From Mameliella sp. CS4 (GTDB lineage Bacteria; Pseudomonadota; Alphaproteobacteria; Rhodobacterales; Rhodobacteraceae): a stretch of DNA of 64,000 nt. The notes beneath the pieces were generated by a model. It did no database searches. It saw only the letters and a program-made list of their open reading frames with translations, and was not told the origin of the DNA. Below are positions 9,330 through 17,468 of the stretch, one piece after another (position 1 is the first letter of the stretch; every line of letters begins with the position of its first letter). A program made the translations under genes and the position numbers. The DNA is taken from the NCBI RefSeq assembly GCF_019392335.1, contig NZ_JAHXRQ010000009.1:124001-188000 (forward strand), read 5' to 3'.

Positions 9330-10205
9330 ATGGCGATCACTGCAAAACAGGTGAAAGAACTGCGCGAAATGACCGGCGCAGGCATGATGGACGCCAAGAA
9401 GGCGCTGACCGAAACCGACGGCGATTTCGACGCGGCCATCGACTGGCTGCGCACCAAGGGCCTGGCCAAGGCGGCCAAGAAATCCGGCCGTACCGCCGCA
9501 GAGGGCCTGGTGGCCGTCAAGGTCGACGGTGGCAAGGGCGTGGCCGTCGAGGTCAACTCGGAAACCGATTTCGTCGCCAAGAACGCAGAGTTCCAGCAAA
9601 TGGTTGCCGGCATCGCCGAAACCGCGCTGAACGTGGCGGATGTCGAGGCGCTGAAAGATGCGGACATGGGCGGCAAGCCCGTGAACGAGCGCATCACCGA
9701 CGCCGTCGCCAAGATCGGCGAGAACATGTCGCTGCGCCGCATGGCCGCTGTCGAAGGTGACGTTGTGGCCGCCTACGTCCACAACGCCGCCACTGACGGC
9801 ATGGGTCAGATCGGTGTTCTGGTCGCCATGAAAGGCGGCTCGGAAGAGTTCGGCAAGCAGGTTGGCATGCACATCGCAGCCATGAACCCCGCCGCGCTGA
9901 ACGAAGCCTCGCTGGATCCGGCTGTTGTCGAGAAGGAAAAGCAGGTCCAGATCGACATCGCCAAGGAATCGGGCAAGCCCGACGCCGTGATCGAGAAGAT
10001 GATCATCGGCCGCATGAAGAAATTCATGGCCGAAGTGACCCTGCTGGGCCAGGCTTTTGCCTTGGACACCGACAAGACCGTCGAGCAGGCCGCCAAGGAC
10101 GCCGGGGCCGAGATCGTCGGCTTTGTTCGTCTGCAGGTCGGCGAAGGCATCGAGAAGAAAGAAGAGGATTTCGCAGCCGAGGTCGCGAAAGCCGTTCAGG
10201 GCTGA
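9330..10205 (+). CDS. tsf: Elongation factor Ts
   Basis: The 291-residue protein exchanges GDP for GTP on EF-Tu. It begins [20 protein letters not shown] (UBA-like N-terminal domain) and contains the EF-Tu-contact motif ETDFVAKN. The start at 9330 has GAGGAG upstream; the longer frame from 9252 would run through the intergenic hairpin. It is downstream of rpsB, as in most bacteria. Confidence 0.97.
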   Translation: MAITAKQVKELREMTGAGMMDAKKALTETDGDFDAAIDWLRTKGLAKAAKKSGRTAAEGLVAVKVDGGKGVAVEVNSETDFVAKNAEFQQMVAGIAETALNVADVEALKDADMGGKPVNERITDAVAKIGENMSLRRMAAVEGDVVAAYVHNAATDGMGQIGVLVAMKGGSEEFGKQVGMHIAAMNPAALNEASLDPAVVEKEKQVQIDIAKESGKPDAVIEKMIIGRMKKFMAEVTLLGQAFALDTDKTVEQAAKDAGAEIVGFVRLQVGEGIEKKEEDFAAEVAKAVQG

Positions 10206-10254
10206 ATCAGTCCAGAAAGGGCAGGGCGCGTGCCTGTCCTTGCGAATCGACAGG

Positions 10255-10283
10255 GGCGCCGGACAGATGTTCGGCGCCTTTTT
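10255..10283 (+). terminator. Rho-independent terminator of rpsB–tsf
   Basis: GGCGCCG (10255–10261) pairs with CGGCGCC (10272–10278) around a ten-base loop, directly followed by TTTTT. Confidence 0.85.
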
Positions 10284-10669
10284 CATGTCCTTGTTGCAGG
10301 AAACGCGGCGCTGATGAGCGGTGCCTCGCCGGTACGGAGTATCCGCGGGCACGTTGCTTGTACGCGGCGTATGTCACGCTTAAGTTGAATGTGAAGAGGA
10401 ATTCGGGGCCCCCGGTTGAGACATTGGGGATGAGATCCAGGGACCCCGAAAGGATGCTGGCCGACGGAAGGCGATAATTGCCCCCGTCGTACCAGCGCCC
10501 GGCTTGCACCGGAGGTTCCGCAGGGCCCGGTAATACGCGGGTTGCGGCCCCTTCGTTCCATGGCCAAAGCCACCACTCACGGAACGCTTGAACATTCGCA
10601 ATTTACCCGAGGTTAAGGAAGTACGGATTTCCTGACCAAAGAGTAAAAGGGAAAAATTCACGCGAGAGT
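10284..10669. other. Intergenic stretch without a recognisable gene
   Basis: About 385 bases between the tsf terminator and an inverted repeat. Several short open frames cross it on the minus strand, but none has a convincing start, ribosome-binding site or family resemblance. Confidence 0.5.
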
Positions 10670-10707
10670 CACGCAGATGCAACGCGCTAACGCCTTGCAT
10701 CTGCGTG
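10670..10707. repeat. 13-bp perfect inverted repeat downstream of luxR
   Basis: CACGCAGATGCAA (10670–10682) is the exact reverse complement of TTGCATCTGCGTG (10695–10707), with a further GCG/CGC pairing around a CTAA loop. It lies 18 bases past the luxR-type stop. A weak T-run (AATTTTT on the minus strand) starts about 12 bases beyond. It could be the terminator of the aroQ–luxR transcript or a protein-binding dyad. Confidence 0.6.
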
Positions 10708-10725
10708 GTTTCCCGGAGTTGGCGC

Positions 10726-11490
10726 TTATTGTGCTTCGAGAATGTACATCTGGTTGTGAAACGCGGCCTTGGCGACGGCCTGGGCCGTGGTTTCCACGTT
10801 CAGCGTCTCACGCGCCAGGCGCAGGTGTTTTTCGATGGTGGCCTGTGTCAGCCCCATGATCTGCGCGATATCCTGCATGGTCTTGCCATCGCCAACCCAT
10901 TCCAGCGCCTCGCGCTGGCGCGGTGTCAGGTTCTGACCGGACAGGGGCAGGGGCAGGGTCAGGATCTTGAGATGCACGAGGTTGTTCAACAGGACGATGT
11001 CCTGACCGTGCTCTGCCCAGATCGCGTCTGCCTCATCCTGGTTCATCTCGGCCCGCGTGGTCAGAGAGATCGCCCCCTTGGCCCGGTGCGAGACCGACTG
11101 GAAGCTGATCGTATAGCCTGCGTGCACCTTGTGCTGCAGGTTGAAGGCCACGACCTTGGCGGCCTTGTCGTCAAGCGTACCCTTGTTGATCTGTTCGACC
11201 ATGACGCGCCAGCTGCAGTGGCCCGCGTTCTCCAGCGCCCAGCGAACCATCGGAGCGTGGCGATACAGCCCGTCCTCGACAAACCCTTTGCGATAGGCGG
11301 GCGTATGGTTGGTCAGCACGATGAAATCGTTCGGGTCGCCGAAACTTGTCGCCGTCAGAAAACGCGTGAACCCGTAAAGCAACCTGTCAAAGCCGTAGCT
11401 GTCCATCTTGGCGCAGTGCTTTTCCCAGAGGTCCTGAACCTCTTCGGCATTTGTCACCTCGATCAGGTAGTCTCGCAGTTCAGGTGTCAT
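10726..11490 (-). CDS. LuxR-family transcriptional regulator with autoinducer-binding-type domain
   Basis: The 254-residue protein has an N-terminal domain of the autoinducer-binding type (about residues 20–170) and a C-terminal LuxR helix-turn-helix (LTPRQREALEWVGDGKTMQDIAQIMG). The Asp–Pro pair that helps hold acyl-homoserine lactone in TraR/LuxR is not evident; the equivalent stretch reads LYRHAPMVRW. No luxI is nearby. It is therefore probably a LuxR solo with unknown ligand. Its ATG shares a base with the aroQ stop (GTGATGA), so it is translated from the aroQ message; a GTG one codon upstream is an alternative start. Confidence 0.8.
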   Translation of the reverse strand: MTPELRDYLIEVTNAEEVQDLWEKHCAKMDSYGFDRLLYGFTRFLTATSFGDPNDFIVLTNHTPAYRKGFVEDGLYRHAPMVRWALENAGHCSWRVMVEQINKGTLDDKAAKVVAFNLQHKVHAGYTISFQSVSHRAKGAISLTTRAEMNQDEADAIWAEHGQDIVLLNNLVHLKILTLPLPLSGQNLTPRQREALEWVGDGKTMQDIAQIMGLTQATIEKHLRLARETLNVETTAQAVAKAAFHNQMYILEAQ

Positions 11491-11930
11491 CACCGGGTCT
11501 CCAGGTAGCCGAGCAGGGCGTCTATGGCCAGTTTATACCCGTTTGCGCCGAAACCCGCTATCACTCCGATTGCGACAGGCGCGATAAAGGACCTGTGCCG
11601 GAATTCCTCGCGCGCGTGAACATTCGACAGATGCAGTTCGACAGTGGGCATTTCGGCCCCTTTGATGGCGTCCATCATGGCAATCGAGGTGTGGGTGTAG
11701 GCACCCGCGTTCAGGACGATACCGGCATGGGTGCCGCGCGCGTCCTGGATGTGGGTCACAAGCGCGCCCTCGTGGTTCGACTGGGCGCAGACCACATCGA
11801 CCCCGCGCGCCTTGCCGTGTTCGACGCTCATCGCCTCGACATCGGCCAGCGTCGTGTGGCCGTAGATCTCTGGCTGGCGGGTGCCCAGCAGGTTGAGATT
11901 TGGTCCGTTGAGGACAAGGATCGAGGTCAT
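11490..11930 (-). CDS. aroQ: Type II 3-dehydroquinate dehydratase
   Basis: The 146-residue enzyme converts 3-dehydroquinate to 3-dehydroshikimate in the shikimate pathway. It shows the type II signature start ILVLNGPNLNLLGTRQPEIYG, the catalytic Tyr in that motif, the active-site His in SNHEG, and HLSNVHAREEFRH. I start at ATG 11930, the family start, rather than the 76-codon upstream extension. The gene ends in a one-base overlap with the luxR-type gene. Confidence 0.95.
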   Translation of the reverse strand: MTSILVLNGPNLNLLGTRQPEIYGHTTLADVEAMSVEHGKARGVDVVCAQSNHEGALVTHIQDARGTHAGIVLNAGAYTHTSIAMMDAIKGAEMPTVELHLSNVHAREEFRHRSFIAPVAIGVIAGFGANGYKLAIDALLGYLETR

Positions 11931-12178
11931 TGATTGGTCTCCGGGCTTTGGCCCGGTGGTAAAAGCATGCCGGTCGACCTGTCCAGTCGCCCGACCGGAT
12001 CGACCCACCAAAGTCGGGGCGCAGTTGCGAAACCGCCTCAGGCCAAACAATCCCTGATTGCAGCCGATTTCAAAAGGAACTCGGGTCTGGTGTATCCGAA
12101 TGCGCGTTTGGAAAAGGCTTGTCAGCCTCTCAAGCACCAGACTAGGCTGGAAATTCAACTTATAGGAAAGGGGTTATT

Positions 12179-13531
12179 ATGCGTTTCTTGTTTACCAAAG
12201 TATTTGCAGACGATCCGGAAACCTATGTTTCGGCCAAGCTTTCGGCAATCCACAAAGAGGCCGATGAACAGTCCATCCTTGCGCCCAGTACGCAGGCCGC
12301 GCTTGTTCATCAGGATCATCCGGACTTGGCGCTGATGCCCGAAGATGGGCTGCCGGATATACCCGAAGACCAGGCCGCAGATTTTGAGACAGCGATGCGC
12401 TGCGCGCGTTTCGAGGCTTCGGCGGAAATTCCGAGACTGCCGGGAGAAACCATCCAGAGCGAACGGTTTACCTACCTGACTGCGCCATTGGGCGACATCG
12501 CCGCCGGCACCGGGGCTTTGGTGCGGACAACAAACCAGGCCGAGTTGACCATTCTGTTCCCTGAAGTCCGGATTATCGACGGCAGGCTGGTGCGGGATGA
12601 GCGGTATTTTCAGCCAGACAGCCCCGACACCGGCGCTGTCGTCAGCCCCATGATCGCCGGTATCGACGACCTTGCTCTCGAAGCGGCGAGCGCAATCGCC
12701 TCCAAGATCGCGGCGAAGATTGGCGAAAAGATCGGCGACAAGATATACGAGTCGATCTTCGGACCCGAGGACGTGCCGTCCTATTTCAGCGAGGTCTACA
12801 AGAAGCTTCACGAGATGTTCAAACAAGAGATCGACGGATCGGTGATCAGCCAGATCAACGGCCATGTAAACGGTTTCCGGGGTTGGCTGGAGGATGAATT
12901 CATTCCCATGCGCGCCAGCGGGCGCGACCGTGACACTCTGCTTGGACTTCTCGATGACTGGCAGGAAAAGTTCGCCGCGGACGTCATCGGCCCGCTCGAG
13001 GAAAAGCGGTTCCGCAAGGCCGGTTTGCCGGTCTACCAGCTGGCCGGGAGCACGGTTTTGCTGATCGATACGATCCAGGCCGAGGTCGACGTGGGCGAGG
13101 ATGGCGACGTCCTGAAGTCCAGCTACACCATGTCCCGCAAAAGCCATGCCGAGCGTTTCGCGGATCATGTGACCAAGACGTACTACGACATGCTGAACGA
13201 TATCGAGAACTCGGTCGAGGTTCTCGATCACACGATCTACAATCAGGGATCTGACGTTTGCACGCCAAACGGTTGTCACACGGCCAAGGGCACCACGACC
13301 CCGCAGTACGAGGTCTTTGATCACTGGACGGGTTACAAGAGCGGCGACTACTGGGACAAGAAGAATGGCGATCCCTGGACCCGGGCCAAGGCGGAGCGGG
13401 ACGGGATCGTCAAGAAACGTCGGACAGAGGCGAAGAAGGCGATCGGAGGATTCGATCCCAAGAACCCGACATCGACCGAAGGGCCGATCGTCGGAGATTG
13501 GCGCAAGATCGCGGGCTACACGGACGAATGA
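12179..13531 (+). CDS. Unknown 450-residue protein, possibly pore-forming-toxin-like
   Basis: I do not recognise this protein with certainty. It has no signal peptide. Residues about 165–330 are predicted amphipathic helices, beginning with the repetitive stretch AIASKIAAKIGEKIGDKIY and followed by SYFSEVYKKLHEMFKQEI. That pattern recalls the helical N-terminal domain of delta-endotoxin-type pore formers, but this is a weak resemblance by eye. There is a Cys pair near residue 360 (VCTPNGC) and a charged tail. The ribosome-binding site AGGAAAGG supports ATG 12179. It lies 50 bases left of the prophage boundary. Confidence 0.6.
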   Translation: MRFLFTKVFADDPETYVSAKLSAIHKEADEQSILAPSTQAALVHQDHPDLALMPEDGLPDIPEDQAADFETAMRCARFEASAEIPRLPGETIQSERFTYLTAPLGDIAAGTGALVRTTNQAELTILFPEVRIIDGRLVRDERYFQPDSPDTGAVVSPMIAGIDDLALEAASAIASKIAAKIGEKIGDKIYESIFGPEDVPSYFSEVYKKLHEMFKQEIDGSVISQINGHVNGFRGWLEDEFIPMRASGRDRDTLLGLLDDWQEKFAADVIGPLEEKRFRKAGLPVYQLAGSTVLLIDTIQAEVDVGEDGDVLKSSYTMSRKSHAERFADHVTKTYYDMLNDIENSVEVLDHTIYNQGSDVCTPNGCHTAKGTTTPQYEVFDHWTGYKSGDYWDKKNGDPWTRAKAERDGIVKKRRTEAKKAIGGFDPKNPTSTEGPIVGDWRKIAGYTDE

Positions 13532-13581
13532 AGCTGGAAAACCGGATGCGGGGCAGTTTCGCCCTGCATCAATTATTTACA

Positions 13582-13595
13582 TAATACTGATTATC
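13582..13595. repeat. Left prophage attachment core, dif-like
   Basis: TAATACTGATTATC is identical to 19316–19329. The wider site reads TTTACATAATACTGATTATC, with the CATAA–six bases–TTAT layout of a XerC/XerD dif site. Flanks differ between the two copies, as expected for hybrid sites made by Xer recombination. Confidence 0.8.
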
Positions 13596-13626
13596 GGCCT
13601 TTTTCAACCTAAAGGAGAGAGAGGCC

Positions 13627-13809
13627 GTGCAAAAAGCACTGATCAAAGAGATTGCTTACCCCCTCGCACGGCGCCTTGGCACTGCCATTGGCGCCTTCCT
13701 CATCGGCTACGGGGCGGATGCCGAATTGGTCAACCAATTCGTGATAGCCTCGACCGCGCTTGGCCTTATCATGGGTGATCTGGCTGTTAGCTGGGCGGCG
13801 CGTCGCTGA
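13627..13809 (+). CDS. Small membrane protein of the microvirus, holin-like candidate
   Basis: The 60-residue protein starts at GTG 13627 behind a very strong AAAGGAGAGAG. After a basic N-terminus (MQKALIKEIAYPLARR) there are two hydrophobic segments, LGTAIGAFLIGYGA and VNQFVIASTALGLIMGDLAVSW, and a basic end. The stop overlaps the VP2 start (TGATG). Size, charge and two-helix layout fit a class II holin that could release the M15 peptidase encoded downstream. That role is inference; other small microvirus membrane proteins remain possible. Confidence 0.7.
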   Translation: MQKALIKEIAYPLARRLGTAIGAFLIGYGADAELVNQFVIASTALGLIMGDLAVSWAARR

Positions 13810-14678
13810 TGGATCCGTTTGTTACTGGTTCCCTCATTAGCGCGGGGTCGTCCCTGCTTGGTGGGCTGTTCGGCGGGCCTGACCCGGTCGGCCAGCAAAT
13901 CGGGCTTCAAAAGAGCCTTGACAAACAGCGTCCAGGCTGGATCAGGTACGGCGCGGAAAAAGCTGGGTTCAACCCCCTTGTGTTCGCTGGCCCGACCGGG
14001 CTTGCGGGCACTCTTCCTACCGGCCCCGGCCTTATGGGCGATGCTATCGCTCGCGCCGGTGCCGCTATCTCGGACGGCTTTTCGGAAAAAGCCCAACTCG
14101 ACATGCAGAAAGCGGAACTCGAAGTCGAGCGCCAAAGGCTTGAAGCCCTGCGCGAGGAGGTTAAACTGGCCCCGAACGTACCGGGGATTTACAATGGAAA
14201 TCGTCAAGCTGGTTCTGGCGTGGGTGGTCGGCAGTCTGGTGGGAGTGCTGCTCCTGCTGGCGCTGCTAAACCTGCTGGTCCTGATTGGGAACTGAGGCCG
14301 GACGGACCGTCAGAACTCAACAAGAATATTGCGCCCCGGTTCTCGATGTTCGGAAAGGACTTTCGAGGCTCCGGGGCGTTTTCCTCTGGGGAAGTCTTTG
14401 AAGACGCCATCGGGGAAAATCTGCTTCTCAGCACGCTAACGGCGCCGCTCGTCTTTTCAGACTCCGTGGGTCATACCTACGGAACGGACGCTGAAAAGCG
14501 CAAAGACAGTCGTCTTATGTCTGAATGGCTTTACCGGGAAAAGAACAAGCTTCCTGTTACGGAAGAACTGCCGCCCGCGTGGAAAAGCGGGAAAAGTCCC
14601 GAGGAAATCCGCAAAGCCAAAGAAAAGTACGCCGAAGAAATGAGGCGGAAAATGGGGAATACTTGGTATCTCCCCTAG
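13809..14678 (+). CDS. VP2, microvirus DNA pilot protein (minor spike/H-like)
   Basis: The 289-residue protein has the VP2 start: a glycine-rich membrane-active segment (TGSLISAGSSLLGGLFGG) and then AEKAGFNPLV, a motif typical of microvirus pilot proteins. A helical, probably coiled-coil region follows (AQLDMQKAELEVERQRLEALREE). Pilot proteins guide the ssDNA through the host envelope. Residues about 129–162 are a low-complexity Gly/Ala/Ser/Pro stretch that coincides exactly with an overlapping frame at 14194–14295. Confidence 0.88.
   Translation: MDPFVTGSLISAGSSLLGGLFGGPDPVGQQIGLQKSLDKQRPGWIRYGAEKAGFNPLVFAGPTGLAGTLPTGPGLMGDAIARAGAAISDGFSEKAQLDMQKAELEVERQRLEALREEVKLAPNVPGIYNGNRQAGSGVGGRQSGGSAAPAGAAKPAGPDWELRPDGPSELNKNIAPRFSMFGKDFRGSGAFSSGEVFEDAIGENLLLSTLTAPLVFSDSVGHTYGTDAEKRKDSRLMSEWLYREKNKLPVTEELPPAWKSGKSPEEIRKAKEKYAEEMRRKMGNTWYLP
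14194..14295 (+). CDS. Overlapping 33-residue transmembrane peptide inside VP2 (candidate lysis protein)
   Basis: In the +1 frame relative to VP2, ATG 14194 opens a 33-codon frame with CCGGGG seven bases upstream. After MEIVK the peptide is almost entirely hydrophobic (LVLAWVVGSLVGVLLLLALL) with only Asn, Gly and Ser breaks, a single membrane helix with a charged N-terminus. The VP2 frame is low complexity exactly here, as if it yields to the second frame. Lysis protein E of phiX174 is likewise a small membrane protein in an overlapping frame. Whether it is translated is unknown. Confidence 0.5.
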   Translation: MEIVKLVLAWVVGSLVGVLLLLALLNLLVLIGN

Positions 14679-14694
14679 GTCAGCCCTACTGACC
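14678..14694 (+). terminator. Hairpin between VP2 and capsid gene
   Basis: GGTCAG pairs with CTGACC around a CCCTA loop, starting at the last base of the VP2 stop. There is no U-tract. It resembles the short intergenic hairpins that shape transcripts in microviruses. Confidence 0.4.
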
Positions 14695-14738
14695 TAACCC
14701 CCCTACCCTACCCAAAAACTAATCTGAAAGGATGAGCT

Positions 14739-16295
14739 ATGCTCAATAAATATATGAAGCCGCGTGCAATTCGCCGTGAAGCCCGCACGCTCGCGGGTCG
14801 CTTTCGCGGCGGGAAACTGGCCCCTGTGATGGCCGTACCCTTCGTCGGGTCCGAAAGTGGCTCTGTTACGCAGTCGATCACGTACGAACTCGACCCCATC
14901 GCGGGCCGCATGATCACGGAAGTTACAGCCGAAATCATTTCTGTGTTCGTGCCGCTGCAAGCAATCGACGCTCAATTTGACGACACAAACGATTACCCCG
15001 GCAATGCCGAGGTGCTCCGCCAGAAACTGCTGGCCGGAACGGCGCTGTATGCGCTGGAACCGGAAAATGAAATCACCAAGCGCCTCGGCGTCGTCCCTTC
15101 GCCGGTGTCGGGCGTCAAGTACGTCTGCGCCTCTGTGCGGCACGCGCACAACGCCGCCGTCAACTATCTTCGGCGCCGCAAACATGTCGATGCGGCGCAG
15201 GTGCCGAAAGGCAATTCGGCAATCACGCCCGCTATCATCAGTCAAAATGTGTTGGACCGCCTGAATGGCGTTCTTGACCCGGAAGACCGGGTCAATGGTG
15301 CTGTCCAGTTTGACGGCGTACTTAACGTCGAGGGCTTCGCCGTCAAAGCGGGCGCGACCACAAACGAAACGGCTCAGACCGTTGTCGAAACCGGCCAGAA
15401 CAAAACCTATGCCAATGGTTTTTCTGACAATAATTCCAGTTCGCAATTGATCTTTGAGGCGAACCCTCAGGACAATGCCCGCCCGAATTTGCGTGTTGAC
15501 CTGGGTGGTGCGAGCACCATCAGCCTCACTGATATGTATCAGGCTGAAAAGATGGATCAACTTACCCGTCAAATGCGGGAAATGGTCGATCAACACCCGG
15601 AACTCGGTGATGAGCTGGTCGCACGTTTCGCGCACGGGCTTTCCGTCGATCCCGGAAGACAGCCCTTTGTCGTCTATGAACAGCGCAAGACCTTCAACGC
15701 GGCCACCATCCGCGCAATGGACGGCGCGAGCCTTGATCAAACGCAAACGAATATGGTCGTGCGCCATGACTTCACGGCGCCGATTCCCGCCTCTGAGTTT
15801 GGCGGTATCCTCATCACTTTCGCCGCCGTCAAACCCGACGAAACACTTGCGTCGCAGCCGCATCCGATCTTGTCGAAAGGCTGGAAGGCGCAGAACTTCG
15901 CAGCCGATGAATTGGCAATCGACCCTGTGCCGGTGCGTATCCGTGAACTTGATGCGGACTGCGACCCGGCGGACGAAAACACCATTGCGCTCTATGTCGG
16001 CAACAACGGGCTTCGGCGGACCTACGTGAACTACGGGTTTAACCGGCACCTTGATCCGACGACAGTCGAGGCCAAAACGGCCATTTGGCAACTGGAAGTG
16101 CCAATGTCCGTGACGCCGGAAAGCGTCCTCTATCCGAACGATCTCGGGCACTATCCCTTCGCGGTTCAGGCCGCAGAAGTCTGTACCTACACCTGCTCCA
16201 GTCTCGCGACGATCAATACCCCGACGATCTTCGGCCCGACCCCGGTGGAGGAACTTGCCGCAATCGAAACCGATGATGTGTTCAACGACGCGTAA
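14739..16295 (+). CDS. Microvirus major capsid protein (VP1/F)
   Basis: The 518-residue protein has the size and features of a microvirus F-type capsid protein: a basic N-terminus (MLNKYMKPRAIRREARTLAGRFRGG), an early beta-strand segment with FVPLQAIDAQFDD, and a C-terminal half with VPMSVTPESVLYPNDLGHYPF. Sixty copies of such proteins form the T=1 shell. The sequence looks closer to peptidase-encoding roseobacter microviruses than to classical gokushoviruses, but I could not compare it directly. An AAAGGA precedes ATG 14739. Confidence 0.88.
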   Translation: MLNKYMKPRAIRREARTLAGRFRGGKLAPVMAVPFVGSESGSVTQSITYELDPIAGRMITEVTAEIISVFVPLQAIDAQFDDTNDYPGNAEVLRQKLLAGTALYALEPENEITKRLGVVPSPVSGVKYVCASVRHAHNAAVNYLRRRKHVDAAQVPKGNSAITPAIISQNVLDRLNGVLDPEDRVNGAVQFDGVLNVEGFAVKAGATTNETAQTVVETGQNKTYANGFSDNNSSSQLIFEANPQDNARPNLRVDLGGASTISLTDMYQAEKMDQLTRQMREMVDQHPELGDELVARFAHGLSVDPGRQPFVVYEQRKTFNAATIRAMDGASLDQTQTNMVVRHDFTAPIPASEFGGILITFAAVKPDETLASQPHPILSKGWKAQNFAADELAIDPVPVRIRELDADCDPADENTIALYVGNNGLRRTYVNYGFNRHLDPTTVEAKTAIWQLEVPMSVTPESVLYPNDLGHYPFAVQAAEVCTYTCSSLATINTPTIFGPTPVEELAAIETDDVFNDA

Positions 16296-16304
16296 TCAAG
16301 CAAC

Positions 16305-16325
16305 GGCAGGGGCTTAGCCCCTGCC
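16305..16325 (+). terminator. Hairpin after capsid gene
   Basis: GGCAGGGGC (16305–16313) pairs perfectly with GCCCCTGCC (16317–16325) around a three-base loop. There is no strong U-tract; only TTCACAAGG follows, and the next gene starts 14 bases beyond. Confidence 0.5.
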
Positions 16326-16338
16326 CTTCACAAGGAAA

Positions 16339-16812
16339 ATGAATATGAATTACAGTGAAGCAATCCGGGGCTGGGCCGTGGTCGGACCCGAAGGCGGCTC
16401 CCTTTCCGGTATCTCCGCTGACGGTGAAGTGCTTTGGACCGTGGGTATTCCTGCGGGCAAGCACTCGACAGGCGATTACCTCGACCTGCTCGGCCCGACC
16501 GATCAACTCGCCGCCGGACCCGGTGTCACGCTTATTCCCGGTGTCTCGCGCGTCGCGCGTGTGCGCTACGGAGAAGGCGGCGCCGAAACCGGCGCAAATC
16601 CTGATTTCGCGCCAACCCGCATGACGGAAAGCGAGGTGCAAATGCGCCGCCTTATCGCGCAGGTGGCTGACCGGAATGACAGCCTCGCAAAGCGCCTCGC
16701 GCAATACGAACGCGCGACCACGGCGCCCGCTCAGCGCGAAATCCCCCAGGACGATCCGGCGCCGGTTGTTGAAGAACCGGAGACCGCCGAACCGGAGGTG
16801 TCGGCGGAATGA
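16339..16812 (+). CDS. Microvirus protein of unknown function
   Basis: The 157-residue acidic protein starts at ATG 16339 after AAGGA; the next ATG two codons later is also possible. The first 90 residues look globular and glycine-rich. A helical heptad-like segment follows (ESEVQMRRLIAQVADRNDSLAKRLAQYE), then a Pro/Glu-rich tail. Position after the capsid gene and the coiled segment would fit a scaffolding (VP3/B-like) role, but I see no sequence match. It overlaps the peptidase start by four bases (ATGA). Confidence 0.75.
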   Translation: MNMNYSEAIRGWAVVGPEGGSLSGISADGEVLWTVGIPAGKHSTGDYLDLLGPTDQLAAGPGVTLIPGVSRVARVRYGEGGAETGANPDFAPTRMTESEVQMRRLIAQVADRNDSLAKRLAQYERATTAPAQREIPQDDPAPVVEEPETAEPEVSAE

Positions 16813-17468
16813 GTGCTTGGGCGAAAACAATGGAAGCGGCGGGCTATGTCCGTCGCACCATCGCGGACCTGATGGGCTGCGCCCGTCAACAACACGTTCT
16901 TGAGCGGTATCAGGTGGATAAGCGGCAAACCCGCTTCACCTACGTCAACGGGCCGATGTTTTTCCTCGGACAAAAAATCGTCAAGGCGATGGAAGATGCC
17001 GGGTACCCGGCCAAGATTTCCGAATGCTACCGCTCGCCGGAACGACAACAGGAACTCTACGCCAAAGGGCGCGTCACAGGTGGCCGCAAGGTCACGAACG
17101 CTTTGCCCTTCCAATCCGCGCACCAATTTTTCGAGGCGGTCGACATTATCCACCCGGAAAGGGGTTGGGACGTCACGCCCGAATATTGGGAAACCCTCGC
17201 GGCGTGCGTTCGCATCGTCGCGGACAAATTCGGTGTGACCCTCGAACATGGGCACTATTGGGCCTTTGTGGATAGCGCCCATATCGAGTTGGCGGATTGG
17301 GAAGATCATCGCGCCATGCTCAAGGCGGACAATGGCGGCATACATCGCGTCCCCTCTGCATCGCAGTTGTGGGCGCGGTTCAATGATGTGCTGCCCGCCG
17401 TCGCGCGCGACTATACCCGCCGACATGGCGCCCCCGTGGGGGCTGCTGGGGGTGACGATCCAGGCTAA
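16809..17468 (+). CDS. M15-family peptidase of the microvirus (endolysin candidate)
   Basis: The 219-residue protein carries the M15 zinc-peptidase pattern: ECYRSPERQQELY, then SAHQFFEAVDI (zinc His and Asp) and DSAHIEL (second zinc His). M15 enzymes cut peptidoglycan peptides and serve many phages as endolysins. Classical microviruses have no endolysin, but peptidase-bearing roseobacter microviruses are known. Its start overlaps the stop of the preceding gene by four bases. The last 45 residues are a non-catalytic basic tail. Confidence 0.8.
   Translation: MSAWAKTMEAAGYVRRTIADLMGCARQQHVLERYQVDKRQTRFTYVNGPMFFLGQKIVKAMEDAGYPAKISECYRSPERQQELYAKGRVTGGRKVTNALPFQSAHQFFEAVDIIHPERGWDVTPEYWETLAACVRIVADKFGVTLEHGHYWAFVDSAHIELADWEDHRAMLKADNGGIHRVPSASQLWARFNDVLPAVARDYTRRHGAPVGAAGGDDPG

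Noticed and set aside
8172-10352. A 726-codon open frame on the minus strand
   Set aside because: It lies antisense to rpsB and tsf, has His/Gly/Leu-rich shadow composition and no start signals.
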